Origin: Pseudomonadota bacterium | GTDB taxonomy: Bacteria > Pseudomonadota > Alphaproteobacteria > Rhizobiales > Xanthobacteraceae | Direction of reading: 5' to 3' | Length of the DNA: 6,164 bases | Assembly (NCBI GenBank): GCA_021779635.1 | Contig: JAJYAH010000443.1 | Coordinates: 1-6,164 of the forward strand | In this document: positions 1-6,164 of the stretch, one piece after another | Layout: each line of letters begins with the position of its first letter | Numbering within the stretch: the first letter of the stretch is position 1 | Made by a program: the position numbers and the translations under genes | Notes under the pieces: model-generated | Databases searched by the model: none | Told to the model about the DNA's origin: nothing | What the model saw: only the letters and a program-made list of their open reading frames with translations

Positions 1-1253
1 TCCGCATGAAGAAACCTGGTGCCGGCGAGCGGATCGGACGACGCCACGCTGTCCCGCTCCGTGCGCGACATCACCGGCGTCATGAGCTGCCGGAGCTCAT
101 CCCTGAGCCGACGCGCTTCCGCCACCTCCTCCATCAGTTCCGGGCGGCTTGCATCGGAATGGGCGGCGATGGCGCGCAGCTTGTCGCCAAATTCAGCAAA
201 GAGATCCCTTGCGCGATCGCGTGCGACCGAGCCGGCGAGAAACTCGATCAATTTCAGAAGCTCTGCGTGAGCAAGCGCGCCGCGCGCTTCTTCCCATCGC
301 GTTGTCAGATACGGATATGGCGTGGCGCTCAGTAGCAGGATCGCCGGAGGTCTGGCTGAGCCTTCAGGCTCCAGAAGCGCCTTCAGAAGCGGGTCTGCGT
401 CCTTCTCCTCAAGAAGCTGCCGGTAGCGCTGGAACTCGTCGAGAATGACGAGATCTGGCGGTTGATGCCGCAATGTCGCCAGCGCCAAAGCACGCCTTAG
501 GTGGCCCACGAAGGTGCCAGGCTTGAATTTCTCGACCTTCAGCTTGGCACACCCATGCAGTGCTAGATTAAGCATGGACTGTACGGTCGCTAGATCAAGC
601 ATGGAGCGTACGGTCTCGTCATACTTGGCCTTTAGCGCCTTGGAGAAATGGGCCTTCAACGCCCCACGACACTCGACTTCCAGCGTCTCACGAAATCTCT
701 GTCGCAAACCCGGTGGCGACGCCGCAAACCTCCTCTCAGCCTCCATGACGGCCCAGTCCCAGGAACCGCGAGCACTAAGCCGCAAGATGTCGGAATCGAG
801 ATCGCGGGCGAAGGCCGGATAGCTCTGTTCGAGCAGAACCTTCAGAAACGCCCGTTCTTCCTTGCGTCCGCCGGTCAGGCGAACCTTCGCGCCCGGAAAC
901 GAGGTCGCAGGGGTGAGCGCATAGATCAAAACCGGGGTGGCCGGTCGCTTCTCGACGGCGATCAGCGAAAGCCGATCGGGCGTCTTGATCGCATCCTGTA
1001 ATTGGGAGTCGCCGAGGAAGCCGACGACCCGGCTCTTGTTCTGGTGCGACACGGCGTGCCCATTGGCGATGTAATAGATGGTCAAAGGCCGGCGGCCGTC
1101 ATCGGCCATTCGGCGAGCCAGCTCCTTTGCCACGACGGTTTTTCCGAGCCCGACTTCATCGGCGACCAGAAAGCGCCGCCGCCCCCCAAAGTCCGCAAAG
1201 GCTGCAAACGCCGCATCGACGGTCGCCGTCTGAAACGGTTTGGGCGCGCTCAT
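1..1253 (-). CDS. SNF2/DEAD-type helicase, N-terminal half (3' end beyond window)
   Basis: The frame is open without a stop from an ATG at 1253-1251 to the window edge, giving 417 codons. Motifs by residue: a Q-motif-like FQ (7-8), Walker A ADEVGLGKT (31-39), a motif Ia-like segment (about 54-65), LTPATSF (about 113-119), Walker B with LDEF in place of DEAH (271-274), motif III SATPY (309-313), and PVMSRTERD (393-401) near the end of the first RecA-like lobe. Families with DEVGLGKT and SATP are SNF2-like ATPases that move along or remodel nucleic acid; the second lobe with motifs V and VI lies outside the window. The start codon overlaps the stop of the upstream PLD gene as ATGA, so translation is probably coupled. 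A short AGG about 6 bases upstream may serve as ribosome binding site. An in-frame 9-residue tandem repeat sits at 214-231. Inference: motor subunit of a defence-like complex. The family is certain; the substrate is unknown. Confidence 0.9.
   Translation of the reverse strand, partial: MSAPKPFQTATVDAAFAAFADFGGRRRFLVADEVGLGKTVVAKELARRMADDGRRPLTIYYIANGHAVSHQNKSRVVGFLGDSQLQDAIKTPDRLSLIAVEKRPATPVLIYALTPATSFPGAKVRLTGGRKEERAFLKVLLEQSYPAFARDLDSDILRLSARGSWDWAVMEAERRFAASPPGLRQRFRETLEVECRGALKAHFSKALKAKYDETVRSMLDLATVQSMLNLALHGCAKLKVEKFKPGTFVGHLRRALALATLRHQPPDLVILDEFQRYRQLLEEKDADPLLKALLEPEGSARPPAILLLSATPYPYLTTRWEEARGALAHAELLKLIEFLAGSVARDRARDLFAEFGDKLRAIAAHSDASRPELMEEVAEARRLRDELRQLMTPVMSRTERDSVASSDPLAGTRFLHA
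562..615 (-). repeat. 27-bp in-frame tandem duplication inside the helicase gene
   Basis: Units 562-588 and 589-615 match at 24 of 27 bases and lie head to tail. On the minus strand they encode TVRSMLDLA and TVQSMLNLA (helicase residues 214-222 and 223-231). The length is a multiple of three, so the frame is kept. The repeat lies between motif Ia and Walker B, in a segment that is probably helical. It looks like a fairly recent slippage duplication that has since gained three substitutions, two of which alter residues (R/Q and D/N). Confidence 0.9.
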
Positions 1254-3100
1254 GGACGCCTGCCTTTGATTTCGGCGACCCCGAGCCCGCTGCAGAGCTT
1301 GCCCCACAGATTATCGAAGCGGCGCAGCATATCCGCAGTCCGGGGATCCTCCTGTCTGGCCTCCTCAAGAACGGCAGGCAGATATTGGGATACTCGGCGC
1401 TCGATCTCGCGGAACTTCCCGGGATCGCGCGCCCAAGCCGCCAAGATTTCCTCCAATGTCGGCAGCGAGGAATCGAGCGCCGGATTCACACCTGGATCGG
1501 CCCGATCCCGTGGTTCGTCATTCGTCCAGTCGCCTTCACCCTCGCGCCCGTCGTCCGCCAGCAATCCCGCCAGCCACAAGAGGAACCCTCTGGCTCCCAG
1601 AAAGCGCACGAACGCCGCGCGGTCGCGATCTTCCCCAAATGGCGGGTCTGCGGGCGCGCGTTGCAGCCAGGAGAGCCCCTTTCCTCCGCGGCTGACACGC
1701 AGCCGCACGAACTCGCTCCGCTCCGCCGCAGCAATCGATCCCAGAGGCACGACGGTTTGCCCGCGGGGCCAGGCCGCCAGTTCGCCGTAGAGAGCGCCCA
1801 CCTCAAGCTCGATATCCGACTCGTCCGGGTGAGGACCGCCTGGATGGAGATCGGAAAGATGCGCGAGGCGCGCGCCCTCGTCGTCAAAGGCGAGTTGCGC
1901 CGCCCATCGAGCCGCGACCTGCGCGCGTGCGCGTTCGAGCGCCTCCTCCTCCAAGGCTGCGGCGTCGGGCGCATGTTCCACCAGGGGCGCCTCAACCAGC
2001 CGGGCCGAGCCGAGAAGTGCTCTCAGCCCTCTCTCGATCGGCTCTGTAACGACCAGCTCGGCGGTGACTTCGGCATTGCGGCCGGTCCAGGCGCGCATGG
2101 TCGCGTTCGCGCTACCGAGCCATAGCCGCCGCTTCTGTCCCGATCGCATGAACAGCAACTTCGCGTGAAGGCCACGGCCAAGTTCCTCTTCCTCGTCGTC
2201 AGCCGGATTACGGGAAGCCGCCGCCGCAATCTCTGCATCGGGCTCGGGGTCGCCGACAGGATAGTCCGGCGCATCCAGCGCGAGCAGATCGTCGAACGCC
2301 GCCAGCGCAGGACCAATCCGCTCGATCTCGCGCATTGTCGTCAACAGAACCCGGCGCGTTGGTTTTGACCCTTGTGGCGCTTGTCGGGCGAGGAAAGTCT
2401 TGTCGATGAACGGGCTCACCACCACGACTTCATCTGTTCCTGGCGGCGGCACGGGGACCGCCATATCTCCACTTCCCTCCGACCAGTGAAGCCGCTCGAC
2501 GCGCACGCCTGCCGGAGCGCGCCAAGCTACCTTTGCGACGGCAGCGCCCAATGAAACAGGCCGCACGCCTTTAAGCGCCGCTCTCTCGGCCAGCGCACGC
2601 GCCATTTCCTCCGCGCCTGGGATGGGAGCGCTCCCTTTCTCCCCAGATAGGAGCAGCAGTCCGATGTCCCGGTTCACATTTTCAGTGAGATTGCGGCTCC
2701 CGATCCAAAGGCGCCAGTCAGCCTTCCCGTCCGCATCGCGCGTGCGAACGAGCGCTGCCTTGGGATGCCAGCTATGGATCGCTTCATCGAAATCGACTTC
2801 GCGCACGAACTGGTCCAGAACCGCCGCGATGCGCGGTGTCCGTCGCATTTTCGCGAGGCGCCCTCGTTGGACGATGATGCGCACCCTTCCACGAAGGCGC
2901 TCAACCGCGTCGGCGAAGTCGGATGGGCTCCCACGGCCAGCATCTGTGTCCTTCCCGGCCAGGGCGAGCAGCGTCGCGCCAATCGATCCCAGATCCGCCG
3001 AATAGGAGGCCAGCAAGGCCAATTCGACATTCTCGTCGGGACCAGGGCGAAGACCCTCGAGAAACGAGAGCGCGGGCCAGTTGTCGACCGTCCCGCTCAT
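1250..3100 (-). CDS. Phospholipase D-like protein with two HKD motifs
   Basis: A 616-residue protein with ATG at 3100-3098 and TGA at 1252-1250. It has two PLD catalytic half-sites in one chain. The first has HPK (112-114) followed by GSRN (134-137). The second has HAK (312-314) followed by GSAN (329-332), with a downstream N-x-E (342-344). Two HxK...GSxN halves normally form one active site with a phospho-histidine intermediate, so phosphodiester cleavage of DNA or RNA is likely; lipid hydrolysis is less likely given the helicase next door. An acidic run (DDEEEE, 301-306) precedes the second half-site. Residues from about 380 to 616 match no domain I recognise. No signal peptide or membrane segment is seen, so it is probably cytoplasmic. 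The stop overlaps the helicase start as ATGA, and its own ATG overlaps the restored DUF6361 stop in the same way. DISARM also has a PLD protein (DrmC), but this one is not clearly the same. Family call firm, role inferred. Confidence 0.9.
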   Translation of the reverse strand: MSGTVDNWPALSFLEGLRPGPDENVELALLASYSADLGSIGATLLALAGKDTDAGRGSPSDFADAVERLRGRVRIIVQRGRLAKMRRTPRIAAVLDQFVREVDFDEAIHSWHPKAALVRTRDADGKADWRLWIGSRNLTENVNRDIGLLLLSGEKGSAPIPGAEEMARALAERAALKGVRPVSLGAAVAKVAWRAPAGVRVERLHWSEGSGDMAVPVPPPGTDEVVVVSPFIDKTFLARQAPQGSKPTRRVLLTTMREIERIGPALAAFDDLLALDAPDYPVGDPEPDAEIAAAASRNPADDEEEELGRGLHAKLLFMRSGQKRRLWLGSANATMRAWTGRNAEVTAELVVTEPIERGLRALLGSARLVEAPLVEHAPDAAALEEEALERARAQVAARWAAQLAFDDEGARLAHLSDLHPGGPHPDESDIELEVGALYGELAAWPRGQTVVPLGSIAAAERSEFVRLRVSRGGKGLSWLQRAPADPPFGEDRDRAAFVRFLGARGFLLWLAGLLADDGREGEGDWTNDEPRDRADPGVNPALDSSLPTLEEILAAWARDPGKFREIERRVSQYLPAVLEEARQEDPRTADMLRRFDNLWGKLCSGLGVAEIKGRRP

Positions 3101-4342
3101 TCGGCGCCCGCCAAATCGTCAAGGAGTGTGCTGACCTGTTCCCATCGATAGTGGAGGGGGCCAGCCAAACCATGCTCGTCGTTCGACCATTCGAGCCGCC
3201 GCGCGCGTCCGTTGGGCGTCAAGGGAAGCCGCGCACGAGGCCCCTTTCGGGCTTCGGCCGCCGCATAAACCCCGAATAGCGGCCGGGGGATCCCTCGATT
3301 TCGAAGCTATCCACTCCTTCGTCGCCGTCACGACGGCGCGCAACTTCAACGGCAGCGCGCCTATATCTACCTCAAGCGCCTCGACATCGAGTTTGGCCGC
3401 GATGGCGCCGTATTCGGCAACGGTCGAGACCAAGTGATCGCGATGCCGGGTTGACGCTTCCCTTTTGTCGTCGGTCTCGACGATATGTTCGAGGAGAGCG
3501 TCATAGATGGCACGGCCCACGCCGGCCAGATTGGCCGCCTGTTGCGCCCGCGCCAGCGGCGCCCGGTCCGAGCCGGCGATCGCACGGGTCTCGTCAGCCC
3601 ACATTCCCGGCGGCGACTCAGCCTCCGTCCGAACGAGGCGTGCGAGCAAAGAAAGCTCATGGCCTCCGCTGCCGCGCAATTGCACGAGGCGCTCGCGAAG
3701 AAAGGTGGCCTCCGCGGCCGCCAACCGGAGAGTGATCAATCCACCGTTCCAGCCAGCCGGACGCTCGGGTAGCGGGACGAACGGCGGATCGAAGCCGAGG
3801 AGTGGCTGTCCGTCGTCATCGGTCGCCGCGCTGACGCTCTTCAGCAGTCTATGTGCCTGCGCTCGAGAGATCGTCCGCCCGTCCAGACGCGGGCGCAGGA
3901 TTCCCCACACCGCGAGCGCATTCCAATAAACGGTCGATGGCGGCTGACTGGACGGTTTGGGAAAGACACGACCGCCGATCACCTGGGATTCTCCAGCTTC
4001 CCGGAGCCGCCCGGCAAGCACCCTTTCGCGTTCGCGTAGGGCACGATCAGCCGTCGGCCCCGTCAGGCCGGCGAGGTCCTCAAACAACCATGGTACGAAG
4101 ATCGCGTAACGCGCCCGCGTGTGCAGGACCGATGTGCCTGGGAAGAAATGATCGGCATAACGCTGATGGATGGTCAGAAAGCCGATCTCGTCGCGCACGC
4201 CCATGGATTCTTCGTCCATTTGCGCCTTGGCGCGGGCCAGCGCCTCGCGGGACAAATAGGCCCACCCCAAGGCCGGCTCGACGTGCGTAGCCCGTCGCGC
4301 CTGCGGTGATCTCGTAGGCGGAGGCACCGCAGTCAGCCCCAC
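3097..4342 (-). pseudogene. DUF6361 family protein, frameshifted near its 3' end
   Basis: The main frame runs from a GTG at 4342 to a TGA at 3121-3119 (407 codons). Conserved DUF6361-like features are GWAYLS (26-31), RDEIG (50-54), FFPGTS (66-71), HTRARY (74-79) and FVPW (82-85). The family has no known biochemical function. After about residue 357 the main frame becomes implausible and ends PPPLSMGTGQHTP. The +1 frame instead reads VYAAAEARKGPRARLPLTPN and goes on to LHYRWEQVSTLLDDLAGAE, ending in a TGA at 3099-3097 that forms ATGA with the PLD start. I infer one extra base, probably in the C4 run at 3270-3273 or the G5 run at 3285-3289; the repaired protein would be about 414 residues. The error could be real or from sequencing. 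The start is also unsure: GTG 4342 overlaps the ATPase stop, GTG 4327 lies five bases past it, and TTG 4270 would place GW right at the N-terminus. None has a strong ribosome binding site. Confidence 0.8.
3262..3309 (-). other. Probable site of the DUF6361 frameshift
   Basis: On the minus strand the sensible protein sequence leaves the main frame around ATT CGG GGT and continues one base later as GTT TAT GCG GCG GCC. The +1 frame has a TAG at 3309-3307, so the switch must lie downstream of it. Two homopolymers fall in the interval: C5 on the minus strand (3289-3285) and G4 (3273-3270). Removing one base from the G run gives AAIR-VYAAAEA; removing one from the C run gives DPRPLFGVYAAAEA. The first seems the more natural join. 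Confidence 0.75.
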
Positions 4343-5553
4343 AAAGACGACAGGGGCGCTGCTGCCAACCGATCGCCAAACGGCACGACGTCGATGCTGT
4401 CATAGAGGACGACGCCGAAGGCGAAGCGGTCCCCGCAAGCCTCCGCGAATGCTCGCAGACCCGAGAAGTCCCCAGCTTTGACAGTGGCGCTAGCCTTGAC
4501 CTCGATGCCCACGATCATCCCGTCATCGCGCTCCAGCACGATGTCGACCTCGCGCATGTCCCGATCCCGGAAATGATACGGCGTCAGGCGCATATCCGAA
4601 GCCGTCAGCAGCTTCAGCACCTCCGAGAACACGAAGCTCTCTAGCAGCGCACCAAACGTCCCGCGATCCGCCCGGACCCTGTCTGAGGTGAGCCCGCGCG
4701 CGGCCGCCAGCACGCCGGAATCGAGGAAATGCAGTTTGGGTGTCTTGACGATCCGCTTCAGTGCATTGGTGAACCAGGGCTGTACCGTCGCGATCAGGAA
4801 CACCTGTTCGAGCAGGCCCACATAGCGCTGCCCCGTCTTGTGACTGACGTTGATCGCGCCGCCGAATTGCGAATAATTGACCAACTGGCTGGAATGCTCG
4901 GCCAGCAGCCGCACGAATTTCGGAAGCTCGGTCAGCTTTTCGATGTCGGCGATGTCCCGTAGATCGCGGGTCAGGATCGAGGTGAGATAAGAGCGTGCCC
5001 AGTCCTGTCGGCGCCGCTCGTTGTCACGGCTGATCGCTTCGGGGAAGCCTCCACGCAGCACGAGCTGGACAAGATCATCGCCGACGATTGCGTTCCGTTG
5101 GCCTTGTAGCTTTCCGTCGAAAAGGTGCTCCACAAAAGTCGGCGCTCGCCCCTCGATCTCAGCCTTTGCCAGCGGCAGCATCTGGATGGTCTCCATCCGG
5201 CCAGCGAGGCTGTCGGCGATCCGCGGCAGGGTCAGCACATTCGCCGAACCAGTGAGCAGAAAGCGGCCCGGGCGGTAGTCCTCATCAACCGTCTTCTTGA
5301 TCGCCAGCAGAAGGTCGGGCACGCGCTGAATTTCGTCGATGATGGCCCGGTCCAGGCCCCGGATGAAACCGACGGGATCGGACTGCGCAGCCTCGAGGAC
5401 GGTCTGATCGTCGAGCGTGATATACGTTCGACCAGCTTCGCCCATCTTTCGAACAAGCGTGGTCTTGCCGGCCCGGCGCGGCCCAACCACCAGGACCACT
5501 GGCGTATCCGAAAGGGCCTCCTTCGCCCGCCGCTCCACAAACCGCTCGAACAT
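4333..5553 (-). CDS. AAA_14/DUF4143 family ATP-binding protein
   Basis: A 406-residue protein starting at ATG 5553-5551 and ending at TGA 4335-4333. The start MFERFVERR is typical of the family and has GGGGA (5562-5558) four bases upstream; the frame stays open to 5826, but the extension is non-coding in character. Visible parts: Walker A GPRRAGKT (24-31), Walker B AIIDEIQ (70-76), the sensor-like TGSAN (101-105), then a C-terminal DUF4143 region with LESFVFSE (304-311). REVDIVLE (334-341) and IEVKAS (350-355) give a D337...E351-x-K353 pattern like the PD-(D/E)xK nuclease fold. Such proteins are widespread, often on mobile or accessory DNA, and mostly uncharacterised. The C-terminus (PLSSLWG) looks complete. 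The gene abuts or overlaps DUF6361 on the same strand, so co-transcription is likely; whether it acts with the downstream genes is not known. It could instead be an independent cargo gene. Confidence 0.9.
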   Translation of the reverse strand: MFERFVERRAKEALSDTPVVLVVGPRRAGKTTLVRKMGEAGRTYITLDDQTVLEAAQSDPVGFIRGLDRAIIDEIQRVPDLLLAIKKTVDEDYRPGRFLLTGSANVLTLPRIADSLAGRMETIQMLPLAKAEIEGRAPTFVEHLFDGKLQGQRNAIVGDDLVQLVLRGGFPEAISRDNERRRQDWARSYLTSILTRDLRDIADIEKLTELPKFVRLLAEHSSQLVNYSQFGGAINVSHKTGQRYVGLLEQVFLIATVQPWFTNALKRIVKTPKLHFLDSGVLAAARGLTSDRVRADRGTFGALLESFVFSEVLKLLTASDMRLTPYHFRDRDMREVDIVLERDDGMIVGIEVKASATVKAGDFSGLRAFAEACGDRFAFGVVLYDSIDVVPFGDRLAAAPLSSLWG

Positions 5554-5574
5554 GCCATCCCCGAGTCCCGGACG

Positions 5575-5626
5575 ATTGGAACCGTAGTTCTCGGCTAATT
5601 GGAAGTCAATGATCCGCCAATTGGAA
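5575..5626 (-). repeat. Three TTCCAAT direct repeats, operator-like
   Basis: TTCCAAT (ATTGGAA on plus) occurs at 5575-5581, 5598-5604 and 5620-5626, all in one orientation with start-to-start distances of 23 and 22 bases, close to two helical turns. The two upstream copies extend to a shared 10-mer, ACTTCCAATT (5597-5606 and 5619-5628). The copies flank and sit between the candidate -35 and -10, which is the arrangement expected of binding sites for a regulator sitting on one DNA face. No regulator gene is visible in the window. Confidence 0.5.
5581..5609 (-). promoter_or_regulatory. Candidate promoter for the minus-strand operon
   Basis: Read on the minus strand, TTGACT (5609-5604) is followed after exactly 17 bases by TACGGT (5586-5581). 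The -35 is a near-perfect match to TTGACA; the -10 keeps only T, A and the final T of TATAAT. Transcription would begin near 5574, leaving a leader of about 20 bases before the ATPase start at 5553. No better candidate was seen between the two divergent genes. It would drive the ATPase and, if no internal promoter exists, DUF6361, PLD and helicase. Confidence 0.4.
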
Positions 5627-5655
5627 GTGTCTGGATCGCTATCTAGGAGCCGGAA

Positions 5656-5724
5656 GGGGAAGGCCTTCCCCCTGGCCGGCGCCATGGTCGCCGGCGCACC
5701 CCTTTCTGCGGGGAGATCCCCGCA
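5656..5724. repeat. Cluster of three hairpins between the divergent genes
   Basis: There are three inverted repeats in a row. First, a perfect 16-base palindrome, GGGGAAGG/CCTTCCCC (5656-5671). Second, GCCGGCG (5675-5681) pairing with CGCCGGC (5689-5695) around a loop that itself contains CCATGG. Third, TGCGGGG (5707-5713) pairing with CCCCGCA (5718-5724) around AGAT. The third is followed on plus, eight bases later, by TTTT, so a weak terminator or attenuator in front of the ArdC-like gene is possible. Protein binding sites, or a recombination or origin-like structure of the mobile element, are alternatives. The pairing is certain; the function is not. Confidence 0.6.
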
Positions 5725-5801
5725 ACGCCCCCTTTTAGAGCGAGAGTGCGTACCGGGTTTGCCGTGACGGGTTGAAGGTTGGAGGAGAGGCCTCCGGCGC
5801 C

Positions 5802-5821
5802 CGTCGCGGAGACCCGCGATG
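5802..5821 (+). promoter_or_regulatory. Hairpin covering the ArdC Shine-Dalgarno and start codon
   Basis: CGTCGCGG (5802-5809) can pair with CCGCGATG (5814-5821) as an 8-bp stem with one G-U pair and the tetraloop AGAC (5810-5813). The Shine-Dalgarno GGAG (5808-5811) is half in the stem and half in the loop, and the whole ATG (5819-5821) is in the stem. This could hold translation low until melted, for example by a protein or by single-stranded transfer conditions. The regulatory role is inferred. Confidence 0.45.
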
Positions 5822-6164
5822 TCCAAGCACCGCCACGAGGCCGGCCCTGGCCGCGCCAGCCTTTACGACGAGATCACGACCAAGATCATCAGCGAGCTGG
5901 AGGCTGGGCGGCTGCCCTGGGTCCAGCCTTGGGGCACGGCCGCGGCGAAGGCGCCGCCCGCCATGCCGAGGAACGCCGCCACCGGACGGCAGTATTCCGG
6001 GATCAATGTGCTGATCCTCTGGGGGGCGGTCATCTCCCAGGGATATTCAGGCCAAAGCTGGCTGACGTTCCGCCAGGCGCTCGCGCTCGGCGGCAACGTG
6101 CGCAAGGGGGAGCACGGAACGACCGTCGTTTACGCCGACCGTTTCGTGCCAGACGACGAGAAGA
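5819..6164 (+). CDS. ArdC-like anti-restriction protein, N-terminal part (3' end beyond window)
   Basis: ATG at 5819, with GGAG (5808-5811) seven bases upstream, opens a frame of 115 codons that runs off the window. The sequence has the hallmarks of the ArdC N-terminal domain (DUF1738): LYDEIT (15-20), an amphipathic stretch ending ELEAGRLPWVQPW (26-38), RNAATGRQYSGINVLILW (51-68), SWLTFRQAL (80-88) and GGNVRKGEHGTTVVY (91-105). In the family this domain binds single-stranded DNA and is followed by a zincin-like metallopeptidase domain with HExxH, which would lie outside the window. ArdC proteins are carried by conjugative plasmids and integrative elements and protect incoming DNA from host restriction. 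It is transcribed away from the minus-strand operon, across the hairpin-rich intergenic region. Similar proteins are sometimes labelled simply as zincin-like metallopeptidases. No HExxH can be checked here, so the full domain set is inferred. Confidence 0.9.
   Translation, partial: MSKHRHEAGPGRASLYDEITTKIISELEAGRLPWVQPWGTAAAKAPPAMPRNAATGRQYSGINVLILWGAVISQGYSGQSWLTFRQALALGGNVRKGEHGTTVVYADRFVPDDEK

Noticed and set aside
1002..2125. Long plus-strand open frames opposite the PLD and helicase genes (for example 1127-2125)
   Set aside because: They are antisense shadows in GC-rich DNA. The minus-strand proteins carry catalytic motifs throughout, while the plus-strand translations are Arg/Pro/Ser-rich and have no recognisable motif.
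3262..3309. Programmed ribosomal frameshift in DUF6361
   Set aside because: No clear slippery site with a downstream stimulator was found, and homopolymer runs offer a simpler explanation by mutation or sequencing error. Kept only as a remote option.
5707..5735. Strong rho-independent terminator
   Set aside because: The TTTT tract is short and lies eight bases past the stem behind a C run, and there is no upstream plus-strand gene in the window for it to end.
5554..5826. N-terminal extension of the ATPase by 91 residues, starting at 5826
   Set aside because: It would overlap the ArdC-like start and cover the hairpins, promoter and repeats. Its residues do not resemble the family, and MFERF at 5553 with GGGGA upstream fits far better.
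1..6164. CRISPR array, tRNA or rRNA gene, or insertion-sequence transposase
   Set aside because: No regularly spaced repeat-spacer series, cloverleaf, rRNA segment or transposase motif was seen on either strand. The only repeats are the helicase duplication and the short intergenic ones.

Overview
The window looks like an accessory (genomic-island, ICE or plasmid) segment of a GC-rich proteobacterium, most likely an alphaproteobacterium of the Rhizobiales or Sphingomonadales type. This rests on the high GC, the Leu/Arg/Ala-rich proteins and the style of the ArdC-like and DUF4143 genes. It is inference; no rRNA or core marker is present.

Layout. The right end (5819 onward, plus strand) holds the first 115 codons of an ArdC-like anti-restriction protein, a gene family typical of conjugative elements. 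About 265 bases without a gene (5554-5818) separate it from a divergent minus-strand block. That gap carries three hairpins in a row, a candidate minus-strand promoter inside a three-copy TTCCAAT array, and a hairpin over the ArdC ribosome binding site and start codon. The minus-strand block, read from 5553 toward position 1, is: an AAA_14/DUF4143 ATPase (5553-4333); a DUF6361 protein (4342-3097) with an apparent +1 frameshift near its 3' end; a phospholipase D-like protein with two HKD motifs (3100-1250); and the N-terminal 417 codons of an SNF2/DEAD-type helicase (1253 to the window edge, C-terminal half missing).

How it fits together. The PLD and helicase genes overlap by ATGA. Once the frameshift is undone, the DUF6361 and PLD genes also overlap by ATGA. 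The three genes therefore form a translationally coupled set: a DUF protein, a possible nuclease and a SNF2-type motor. This resembles antiphage systems such as DISARM, which pairs a helicase with a PLD protein (DrmC), but no methyltransferase or DUF1998 protein is seen here. The set is best called a candidate defence module. The DUF4143 ATPase lies directly upstream and overlaps or abuts DUF6361; whether it belongs to the module is open. A nearby ArdC-like gene supports location on a mobile element.

Most notable: the three-gene module itself, the DUF6361 frameshift, a 27-bp in-frame tandem duplication in the helicase, and the regulatory structures in the divergent intergenic region.
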